Shown here: positions 38,154 to 50,612 of the stretch, one piece after another | Numbering within the stretch: the stretch's first letter is position 1 | Layout of the letters: every line of letters starts with the position of its first letter | DNA from: Linyphia triangularis | Lineage: Eukaryota; Arthropoda; Arachnida; Araneae; Linyphiidae | DNA: 64,000 nt | NCBI GenBank assembly: GCA_963978545.1 | Contig: OZ021722.1 | Span: 8,089,401-8,153,400, forward strand | Reading direction: 5' to 3' | The notes under the pieces: model-generated | What the model saw: the letters and a program-made list of their open reading frames with translations, nothing else | The model's database searches: none | Told to the model about the DNA's origin: nothing | Position numbers and translations under genes: made by a program

Positions 38154-40702
38154 TATAGTGGACAGGCTTACTAGACGCCATTGAATACACTGTAGGATGG
38201 ATCCGCCCATGTAAAAGATATGGTTCCCGGCAAATCGCAACTTTTTTGTTAATATTGACAACCCGCGCAGTTTGTTTTAAACTTAAATATATGTAGATAA
38301 CACCAAAAAAAAAAAAAATAGGCACTTTTAAATTAAAATTTTACTTAATACTTTATTTTTCAAAACCATGGATACTATAAGATTTTTAACGCTTTAACCG
38401 AGCTATTTCCTGACGTCACTCACTTGGCGAATCACTATTTGGGTGGGACAAAACGTCAATAGTGATAAGCGCCATCTGCAATAATAGTCTTTTACTTTCT
38501 TTTTTTTTAATTTTCATTTATAAAAGACTTTAAATGAATATTATGTGAGTCATTTTGTTTAGTGATCATTTTCGTACCTACTCGCCAATTTTCAAGTGTT
38601 TAGACAAAATACTTTCTAAATGAACTGGGCTAGAAGACAGTGACGTAGCGAGAATAGGGAATGATCCTCTTTAAAGGACATTTCATTCGAATTAGAAAAT
38701 TTAACAGCACTTAAATTATAAATTGAATGTTTAAAATTTAATTTTTTTTAATGATTAATGAAAAATAACTCATGTTAAGCGTGTTTCGGTCTACAGATGT
38801 AAGATAGACTAACGATCAGGCAATATAAGAAATCATTTTTTTAAGAAAGATTTAAAGTAAATAACATATTTACTGGCATTCAGTACAGTCACAGTGGCGT
38901 GCGGTGACATAAGGGAAGCAAGATCATTAATAGCTAAATGGATCCCCTTCGACAACAGACCCATAATCAACATATTAATAATAAAATGAAACAGATATAT
39001 TATAAATTGAAGAGTTTATTTCATAGAGAAAGTTAAAAAATAATATACATTTAACAAAGTTTGTTGATGATAAAAAAAAAAAAAAAAAAATTAAAATAGA
39101 TAAACGTCTCAATATTGTGACTTGCTATACTCATAGATGGCAGAGCACTCGTTTGAAGGCAATTTCGAATTTACTTTCTTTTCGATAGTTCATAGTATTA
39201 AACGTTAAAATAAAAAAAAAAACATAACATATTACATTTAAAAATGTATTTAATGTTTAAAAAAACATTACTCACATTCAAATTTAAAAAAAAAATTATG
39301 TTTCCCTGCATAAGAAAACTTGAAAAGAAATAATATTTATGTTCCCTGTTGTACTATGGTCAACGCGGAACCGGAAGCAAATTTCCAAAATGCTTAAAGA
39401 GGCTAATCCCAAAGGCTTTATAGCCACCTGCTGGAAGAATTTTTATCAAGACTAATGTCAGCATTATTTACTTCTTATTTTTTACCAAAATTTGCCGGCT
39501 TAGCAAAAAAAAAAAAAATTCGAAATTCATTCACTTTTATAATTTATGCAGAACGTTTCGAATGTTCTTTTCCCGTAAGCTTTCATTTATTTAGGGCAAG
39601 AATTACTTCCATGGACCGCCCTCTACTGACTAAGCAATATATATAAATAAAATACTGACGGAGGTAGAGGAGCGAGGGCAGCTTCCGCCATAACTCGCTG
39701 TTCTTCTTCTCTGGCAATCCTCGCCTCCCTTGCGATCCTTACTTCCTCTGCCAGAACTCTCAGCTGCTCCTCTTTTTCTTCCCTCACTTTTCTTTGTTTT
39801 CTATCATAAAGAAAGAAGGGAAAAAAAACTCCGTAAATGGTTAAGTACTTAAACAAACTACAATCCAAGACAACTTATCAACAACAGTAAAGTATTGAGT
39901 AAAATTTAAAAGCTTTTTTGGTTCAATCAACATATATTTAAGTTTAATATAAAACTATGTGTGCCATAAAAGTGGTGATTTAATCACAACTGTATCTTTT
40001 ACCAGCGCATTCAACAATGTCACTCACTTGGCGAATCACAATTAGCTCAGTTCACTCTTCTCAGTTCAAGAACTCGCTTGTAATGTAAGATTATTGAGCA
40101 GCCAATCAGCGCGCATTAAAACCGGATCACACGTCAACGTAGCTTATTCATGTGTTCAGGATAAGTCGTCTTGGACTATAGAAAAATACGTTCTTCCTGA
40201 AGTAGTGTCTGAAATTATGTTTTAGGGTCTTAATTTCAGTTATTTAAGCACGTTATTCCTGGAGTATATTTTGCAAAGATTTTTTTGTATGCTCTTGAAA
40301 AGGACTAAGTTTTTATTTGCAAATGCAGATGGCCAACTGAAAAAATTGACTAAAATTTTTTAAATATCGATACCTTATTTTAAAGATATTACAACTCAAA
40401 ATTCGAAAAAAAGGTGTGTGTGTTTTTTGTTTTTTTTACCCGGCATAACTCTATAGCTCGGGACAACATTACTTGACTTGAGTCTTTTGACTAAAACTAC
40501 TTATGTTGAAAATTTTAGAGCTGTAGCCCTGTTAAAAATCGTTTTGTAAAATATTCATTAATTAATTCAAGAAAAATGAATTGAAAACTAATAAAACTTT
40601 TAACATTCTGGTTTTTCAAACGTCAAATTAGAAGGTCAAAACTACTTATATTGATAACTTCAGAGCTCTATGCCTCTTTTGTTTTAGTACTAAATATTAA
40701 TG

Positions 40703-40736
<34 letters not shown>

Positions 40737-43700
40737 CACTCTAAGTTTATAACCTTAAACTTAATGAAGCTAAGAAAAAAATTAAAATACTCACATTAAG
40801 TCTTCCTCGTAGACTTTTACGAGGAGTCTTTTCTGTGTCAGGTGGCCCTGGTTGGCCTCTTTTTCCTCTGTCAATCTTTTGTTCTACAATTGGCAACAGA
40901 AACAGACCTTAGATGAATGGTAACAAAAACATGTACAGTCAAACCCCGTTAACACAGCCGAAATTTTTCGCGTTAACCGTATTCCGCGTGTTGACCGCCT
41001 AAAAAAGTTTTCATCTAACTAATGCAGATTTAAACTATTACCTACTCTATGTGCACCTAATACTGCTATTTTTACTTCAAGTCTTCATTTTTATCAGCCC
41101 GCATCCTTTTCCTTGCAGGTTCAAATTGACTGACAGCATAAGACCTTTCAATCTTTTCCCGATTTTTTTTTTTTTTTTAAATCGTTGATAAAGTACCTAC
41201 TCATTATATTTCATTTTTTTTTTTTTTTAATTACTTATTTTATTGATTCTTACAAATCACAAAACCAGTTTACAAATAGATGCCATCTAAATATGCCCCG
41301 AAATTAGCTGATTTCACAGCAATTTCCTAGAAATTTGATTGCTCTGACATTTTGCTAGCTTCAACTTGAAGAATGTTTTCGCGACACCTTTAAATTTCGT
41401 CCAAATAATGAAGACAATCTAAAAAAAATAAAAAAAAATAAAAAATAAAAAATAAAAAAAAAAAAAGTGGTTTGAAAAGCAAATTCTATTTCGTCTTTGG
41501 CGGGATTTCACGTTATGCGATTTCTTGTTGAGCGAATAATTTAACCTTAAGTTCAAGCTCCATCGTAACGAACGCTGCTTATATTGCGCGGTAAACGGGA
41601 TTTCATATTAAGCGATTTCGCGTTAAAAGGGATTTGACTGTAGAATATGTTAAATGGAATGAAACTAAGCATATCAACACAAAAACAAGAAAGGAAATTA
41701 CTCAAAGTCTGTATGTAAACCAAGCAAGATTTTTTTTTAACAAAGACCGGTTTGCACAGTTAAGTGCTGTTATAGGCGTTTTTAGAAAAAATAATTAGAA
41801 TTTGTTATCTGTTGGACTTGTCTTTTAATTAAGACCGATTGGATGACGGCAAAGGGGGATGAATTAGGCGTCCGCAGATTTGTCTCCCATCGACAAACAT
41901 AATCGAAGTTAATAAATAAAAGTTTTAAAATTGAATCATTAGATCTAAGGGGATCTAATCCAGATAATCCTTATGAAGGAAGAAAGTATTACAAACCTCT
42001 TCCTCCAGTGGCTGTAACCTGGAGGAGAGAACTGCGACCTGCATCTCCTGGGAGTGTGCTTCCTCCCTTCTTCTTCTTTCCTAAAAAAAAGATCGGTTTA
42101 TATCAGTTAATGGAACTAAGCGAAAGGCCAGTTCATTATTCAAAAGCTCTATTCCAAGACAACCTATCCTGACCTCATTGAATTCAGATCCTTCAGCGTA
42201 AAAAATATAGTTCCGACCAAATCCCAACTTATTTAGCATAATATTGATAACCTGAGCATATAGTTCGGTATTAAACTCTGCAATATATATTAATAAATAT
42301 GTATTAATAAATATATATTAATAAATATATATTAATAAATATATATTAATAAATATATATTAATAAATATATATTAATAAATATATATTAATAAATATAT
42401 ATTAATAAATATATATTAATTCGATATATATTGATTTAAGCTGATAAATCTTAATACTTTACTTTTCTAACCACGGGTACTCTAAGAGTTTTAAAAGAAT
42501 CATATGGCTTTGACGAAACTATTTCGTGACGTCATTCACTTGGCGAAACACTATTGGCTCCTCTCAGTTCAAGACGTCACATGTAAGATTACTGCGCAGC
42601 CAATCAGCGTGTATTTTAACCGGATCGCACATCACTGCAGCGTATTCAATGAGGTGATTCTGCTTCTGACCCATTAAAAACAAAATTAAAGATAATAAAA
42701 CCATCAGAAGAGCCAAATGCCTTTTCAACGAAAAATCCGAATATCTTCCGGAGATTTTTATCTCTCTGCAATTTAATAACTATTTGCACGGCTAGAACAA
42801 CACTAATCCGTTTTTAAAAACGTAACTGCTTAGAAAACATCCGTTTTTATTTGATTATAAATCATTAGAAAAACTATTTACTTTTTATGGTTTAAGACTG
42901 ATAATTAAATCGTATCTGTAACAAAATTTAAAAAGAAAACATGACTTTTATATATATAAAAAAAAAATAATAACTTACTCATAGTATCTTTTTATAACCT
43001 TTAACCCTAACTTGCCTATACAAATAGCTATAACTTATTTACAAAGGGATCTTATCCCCAAAATACATCATCAATCAAAACAGATACAATTATAAATTAG
43101 AGGTAACCCTAATTTGCCTATACAAATGCCCATAAGTTATTTATAAAAGTATTTTATCACCAAAATAAAACAGATGCAATTATTCTCCGAATAAAATTAA
43201 ACTGGAAATAAAAATATCACTACATATATATTTCTGGTCACTTACTTCTAATCTCGCTGAGATTATTGACTGTGAAACAGCTCGTCGGAGGAGCCTAAGG
43301 GAAAAGTACATAGAGTATATAAGTAAGAAATATAAAGTTAAAAAAACACTTAAAGACACTTTTTTTATATATATATAAAGTTGTTTGCATATGACACAAG
43401 AGATTTTTAACTTCGTATGAACTTCTGAAACAGTTACTATTTCTTATTCTTATTTTTTTTTTTTTTTTTTTCCTTTTAAGTTGCTTAGTGGAAAGCTAGA
43501 TGTAAAGAGAAATGTATACTTTGATGAAATAAAAAATTATACTTAAAAAAAAAATTTAAAAAAAAAAAACGTAAACTTTTGGTAGAAGAGTATAAACTTT
43601 GGCATAAACAGTTAAGTTACAACAAAATTCGAGTGCAAAATTTCAGCAAATGAGCCTTAATTAAAACTTTTTTTTTCAATAAAAATGTCAAATGTTGGCA

Positions 43701-46700
43701 TACGGCACAGAGCTTTTTAACCTTGGTGTGAACTTCTGAAACAGTTACTATTTCATATTTTTTCTTCTTCTTTTAAGTTGCTTAGTGGAAAGCTAGATAC
43801 AAAAGATAAAAAATTATACTTTAATGAAGGAATCAAGTAGGTAAGAGGTTGGTTCAGTGGATTTGCCCCCCCCCCCCCCCATCCCTCTCCTTCCTTGACT
43901 ATTTATTATTCATGTCCATGGAATACACCTCAAGGTGGCGACAAAATCCAGGGAAGTTTCCCTGATTTCCTTGATAGATTCTAAGAAATTCCATGATTTT
44001 ACGGGCAACTTCCCCCCACCCCTTTCTAAATTTCTGTAACTTTTCCAGGTTCTACAGATGTGTAGACACCCTGAACAGATAGAATATGTATGCTTAAGAG
44101 ATACTATGCATTTTTTTAGTAAAAAAAAAATAGTTTTGGAGGTAATGAAAAGTAAAAATTATTAAGTTATATTAAACTTCTAACAATTACCACCACAACT
44201 CTCCGGGTAAATGCCTCCAAAATACGGATGAACGAAGAAGCGCACCTTAAAATCAAAGAAAATTTTCCCGATTTTCGTGAAATTTTTAAAAAAATTTCCG
44301 AGATTTCAGATTTTTTTTCCAAAATCAGAAAGCTTTCCGACAATTTTCCGATTTTCAGATTCTGTGGTTACTCTCAAGAGTGTAGTGGAGACTGGTACGG
44401 CCAGAAAAGCACACGTGACGTAAGCAAACTTAGCAAAAGCAGCACTCATAATACCGCCTCTTAAAAGGCGGGGCTACACATGGGACCAATCAACAAACAA
44501 CAAGATTACACATGGGACCAATCAACAAACAACAAGATTACACATGGGACCAATCAACAAACAACAAGATTACCTTGCTTCATCCTCGTCCTCGCTTGAT
44601 GGAGGGGAGGGAAAATATGCTACTGCTCCTCCTGAAAGAGAAATTGTGAAAGGTATGAGATAGGTTTTTAGTGACAAAGCATTATGACATAGCATTTTAG
44701 TTTCTCCAAATTTTAAAAAGATCACAAGAATAAATGTACGAAAGAGACGGAAAGTCATTTATTTTTTCAGACCGAAAATCCTAGAACATTTTCTAATCAA
44801 TTATTATTTTTTATTTTTTTTTAAATATGTTTTAATCATTTGAGAAAGTCACATTAATAAAAGTTAATCTGCAGTTAGTTAGCCTTTCTCGAAGCTCAAT
44901 AATGAATAATAAGTGGTTAACGATTGTGCCGAAAAATAATAATACTTATAACCATAAAAACGAAGTTTTTAATAAAAATCCTTTTATTTGTATGCATCGC
45001 CAATTTTAATATTCATTAACAAAGTGCCATTTCTGTTGCCAGCGTGTGCTTGGAGTTGGCATCTAATTTTAAATATTAAAAACATCTCAGTCGACAAAAT
45101 TTATTCTTTGAAAAAAAAATGCACTCATATCCAAATATCTTTATTTATTCGGATAAAACAATTTATTTTATTATTTTTATTGATAGTTACATCTCCAAAA
45201 TTTGATAGAATGCATGGTCATCGACATCGAATCTATTTGCCAAGTTTCAGCTCGATTGGATGACGACAAGGGGGGGGGGGGGGGTATTTAGGCCTCGGCG
45301 GATTTAGCAGCCATCGACAAAACATACAAAATCGAAGTTAGTAAAAAGGATTTAAAAATAGCAGATGGGATGATGCTGGTGAGAAATTTATAATATGACA
45401 CGCAAATGTTAACGAGAAGCATTTAAAATGATTTAATTCTGGTGTTGGTACAAACTTGTCATAGCATTACATGTATGCATGAAAATTTAGAAAACCGCTA
45501 AATAGTAAAATAGAGCTATTTGATTTTTTATAATTTAAAAAATTCAGTTTTAGTTCTTTGAAATTTTTATTCAATTTTATATTTGCATTTTTTAAGTTTC
45601 CTCCCCCCCCTCCCCCCCCCCCTCCCCCTTCCCATCACATACGACAGCCAATCGCTGCCACTGAATATTTCCACGCAAAAAAAAAAACTAGTTGTCAAAC
45701 ACTTCATCAAGGAAAACAATAAAAATATGAAATCCCATTGTTTGAGTTCCTATATGTTTTTAATTAAATAAATTATTATAAATCACAAACATTTTAGTAT
45801 CAATTAGTAAATAATTTAATAAAAATTCAAAAAAATTTAACAAAAATTTAAAACAATTTCATCAAAATTTAAAAATTACCTAATTTATTAAAAATTTAAA
45901 AATAACCTAATTTATTAAAAAAAAAATTCAAAATAATGATAGTAAAAATGATAAAATTAAATTTAAAAAAAAAAAAATTTAATTAATGTGCCAATTAATT
46001 TAAATAATTCAATTTTAAAATTTAATCAGAATAAAATCCTGAACTTACTCGACGTTGATGCGCCTTCATTTATGGCGAACTCTCGGCGTGGCTGTGGTGT
46101 CTGGGTCGGGATATCTAAAAGCAAAATGAAAATAATTGTGTAAAGGCTAGTTTAGTACATGACTTTAATTAAAGCAGAGAAACGTGTTTTGTTGTTGTCT
46201 TTAAGCAGGGCTCCCACTGAAATCATAGAATGAAAATCTATGACTTTTCAAAGACTTTTAAGGACCTAATTAATGTTTTTAAGGACCTATGAAAATTTGT
46301 TTTCAGGCATCATGTCTGTATTTAAATTTTTAATAAAATATATTCTATCAAAAAAGTTACAAGTTGGTGAATGCGTAATACAAATATGTCGTAAAATTGC
46401 TATAAGGTGCAGATAAGTGGCAGTCACGAGGGAATAGCGAGTTCGAGTTGTATTTTTATGAATTTTGCAGTTGGACGACATGTGTAAAAATTAAGGACTT
46501 TTAAGGACCTCTAAGCATTTTCAAGCACTTTCAAGGCCTTGAAAACAAGTTCAAAAATATTAAGCACTTTTAATGACTTTCAATGACCGTGGGAACCCCC
46601 TGTTAAAGGACCTAAATAATACTTTTAAGGGCCTTCGAAAATTAGTTTTCATTCATCAGGATCTTAATGTGTGACATTGCAGCTGCTTTACCTAGAGTTT

Positions 46701-47663
46701 TAATATCGAAATCTTTCATGCTCAATATGCATTTCGCCTTAGAAACAAGACTTTGATGAGAGGGGGGACTTTGATTGGGTCGCAAAACATTAACACTAAT
46801 CTCAAGTCTCACTTTTAAGGACCTCCAAGCATTTTCCAAGTACTTTTAAGGCCTGGAAAACCAGTTTGAAAAATATTAAGCACTTTTAATGACCTTGGGA
46901 GCCCCTGTCACGGAAGTTACAATTTTAAAATAATGTTTCTGCTTTTGACAACAAACATCAGGGGGGGGGGGGGGGGGGAAGCGCTCTACAAAAATTAAGA
47001 TCGTGATCAATATTTAAAAAATGAATCTCTAAATAACCTTTAAGAAATTAGTTAAACTAACAGTTGCAGCCACCAAAATTTGATCGAATGCTTTGTCATC
47101 GAGATCGAATCTAACTGCCAAGTTTCAGACCGATAGGATGACGCCAAGAGAGTTGTTAATTAGACATCCGCAAATTTGCCGGCCATCGACAAACATATAC
47201 ACAAAATCGAAGTTAATAATGTGGATTTAATGAAAATGTGTGCATAAATTTTAGAATTATAATGACTTTCATGAAATGGATTTATTTCATTAATTCAAAT
47301 AGTATGTATTGGAATTTGATGAAATTTGGTGAAATAATTAACACCATATATTACTGTCGAAAATAGTACCTTACTTGGCTCTTTTAAAAATGGTACTACG
47401 TTCTTTACGATCTGAAAATGCTTTTTAAACTATACGTTCATTCATATGAAGGCACACCGTGATAAAAAGATCTCTACGGCAAACTTTAAACTTGGTTCAA
47501 TGAAAAATTTATTTCATTACATGAAATGTCTAACGGTTACCGCCATAAATCTCAGGGTAAATGGCGCCATAATACGGATAAACGAGGAAACGTATCTTCA
47601 AAACAGAGATAGCAACGTTCCCAGATTTTAGTGAGATTTTTTTTTTTTTTTAAACTAATAAAA

Positions 47664-47701
<38 letters not shown>

Positions 47702-50571
47702 CTGATATTTCCGATTTTTTTTTTTCTTCCAGAATCAGCAAACTCTCTGACATTTCCCTGATTTCCAGGTTCTGTGGCCACTCTGATCTAGGTGCTAAAA
47801 AAAAAAATCTCGCCAAGCGAACTGGCCAGGCATAAAACAAAGTTGGGAATTCACAAATATTGACTTGAAGTTATAGACTTGAGAAGGTACCTCATCAAAC
47901 AGCATTCTGAATTTTTTTGTAGAATTGCAGTGAAATACAAGTAGATCACGAATCCACTAGTCTGCCGGAACAAAAGTGGCCCGAAACTATCCAAAAATCG
48001 ACTTTCCATTAGTTGAACTGAATCCGTGGGCTTACATAAACTTGGCTTACTTTTAAAAGATGAAAGTATTTTTCGCCAGAGGTCTGCCCTTTTAACCATT
48101 GAAAATTGAAAAGCGTGGGTTAGCAGGGAAAAAAAAAAAAAAAAGGATGCACATTATTTTTCAAGTTATGACACATTTAACTATCGGATGTAGTTCAACT
48201 GATTCAAAATCGGTTTTCGAATAGTTTCGGTCATTTTTGCCTCGGCAGACCAGTGGATTGATGATATACTAACATTTCTCTACATTCTCAGAATGTTCTA
48301 TGGGATACCTAAAATTGCAGTGGCTCTCGGAAAATTACTATTTTTTTTAGTTACTTTGTACTCGTTGAACAGAAGTTACCTGTGAATGATGGGAGCACCG
48401 GGCAAAAGCGTTTCATGGGTCTTTTGCCCTTTTTATCTTCACCCCTCTTGGGCCTTTTCCTGTCTGACCCGTCTGGGGAAGCTAAAAGTAAAATGAAAAT
48501 AATTATGCGAATGCTATTCATTGGGACAAGCTTAATACTTGAGGAGCACATTGAATACGCGACAATGATGTGTGAACCGGTTTTACTGCTCCCTGATTGG
48601 CTGATTTTGGAACGATGTGCGGCCGATTCGTTCAAACTCATTGATTAGAAATATAGAATATTAATTAAAATTTAAACTTAAGAGCGCTTATTTTCTTGTC
48701 ATTATCAACATATACTTAAGTTTAATACAAAAATAGTTGTGAAGGTTATCCATGTTACTATAAAAGTTGTGATTTGTCCGCAACTATATCTTCCATCCTA
48801 CAGCGTACACTCAAAATTCAAGTAATGTTGTCTTATCCTGAAAATTTATTTTATGTACAAGATGCTATTTATATTGGAGATGATTTTTTTAAATATTTAA
48901 AAACTAAGAAAAATTCACAGTAATTGGTGTTTGCGCGTTTTATTTTAAGTCAAGAATTTTTTTTTTTTTTTTTTTTTAATTTTTTTTTCCCCGAAATTTT
49001 GGGGTCCCAACGTTTTTCAAAGTTGTTGGAATCTCGACAACAAACAATTAAAACAACTAAATAATTAAATCTCGAGAAAAACATGGGCTAAATATTCAAG
49101 TGCATTTTGGTTGATTTTCTGTTGAGAGATTTTTAACTTTAGAAAATGGTTATCAATAAACTTGCAGACTGAAGACGAAAATATTTATAGCAAACACTGT
49201 CAGTAACTATTGTGGGGCCTCCTCCGTAATTTTTTTTATTTTTTTTTTTATAGTAGGGCCCCGAAAACATGATGTACTTTGGTCCCCATCGAGTGATGCA
49301 AGTCAAGCCTTGGATGTTCGTTGTGGTTCAGAATCCACGTTTAGCTGTAGGTCGCACCCTGATCAGCCGTTATTGTGCATGAAACAGGTCGTTGAACGTA
49401 CCAACCAACAAACCGAAGCCTGGTAAGAGTCCGCGAAGAAGTTTTTTAAAGCTATATAATTGATGTAATATAAAACGGATGCTTTTGAAGGACAAGTGGC
49501 GACATCGAGTTGGACACATACTTAACAGCAATTCAAAGCCGCAGCCTTTTTAATATTTAAATAATTAATATTTAGATAATATTAAATATTTTATTCAATA
49601 ATACAATTGTTACATTGAGAATATATTTGCACTTAATGAAATGACCCAAATTGCTTACATTTAAAGTTTATCTATAATGAAGGAAAATTTCAATAGAAAA
49701 AGACAAAACCAGATGGAGCCACTACATTTCCAATGACGTAAGGATTTCAAATACAAAATAAAATGTTTTAAAAGCTATTTTCGTATTTTTTAAATTACGT
49801 CACTTCATGAAGTGATCATTTTCGTACCTACTCACCAAATTTCAAGGAGATTTTACACAAATTATTTTCTAAATGAAGAGAAGATTGTAACATAGCGGGT
49901 AGTGTGGAAAATTATTTACCAGCAATTGCTTTGTTGCATTTGCACACGGCATGATGTATCATGGTATTTTACAAAATACGTTTGATAAGTCCAGTATTTA
50001 AAAATCAAATGAAATCCAGTATTAACTTTAAATAAAAATTACTTTAAGACAATAACTTTTACATCTAACGACAAATTCATTATTTTTGGTTGATAACTTA
50101 TATTCATATTAAAAAAAAAAAAGTTGCCGCAAAATTTAGGGAAAAAAATTTCCCTGATAGACTTCTAAATAAATTTCTGAATTTACGGCAAACTTTTTTT
50201 TTTTTTTAAATTTTTTTCTAACTTTCCCAGATTTGTAGACACCACTTTCAAATAGAATATGTATGCCAAAAAAGTTACATGCCAATTTCTTAAAAATAGT
50301 TTTGACGGTAATCAAAAGTATAAATTTTTCCGTAACGTTAAACTTCTAAAAATTACCACCACAATTTTCCAGGTAAATGTCGCCAAAATAAAGAAAGAGA
50401 AAACATACCTTCAAAACAATGATAGAAAATTTCCCTGAATTTCTTGAAATTTTAAACAAATTCTCTGGCATTTCCCTGATTTTTTTTCCAGAATCAGAAA
50501 TCTCCCCGACATTTCCCTGTTTTCCAGGTTCTGTGACCACTCTGGTCTAAATTTTTCAGCAAAAACACAAT

Positions 50572-50612
<41 letters not shown>

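Noticed and set aside
38165..38230. Additional exon between exons 8 and 9 (GTCTA|GTAAGCC donor)
   Set aside because: The only nearby acceptor leaves an 18-base piece in the wrong phase, and the site is part of a dispersed intronic repeat.
36560..38325. Frames of more than 500 codons on both strands with YIHT and MYVC repeats
   Set aside because: They are pure translation of the (ATAC)n microsatellite. A 4-base unit without a stop gives long frames in several phases and both strands; no independent coding signal exists.
39656..39659. Alternative exon 8 donor TCA|GTATTT
   Set aside because: It would leave phase 0 and hit a stop at the fifth codon (after four codons) of exon 9. The GTCAGT donor four bases earlier keeps the frame.
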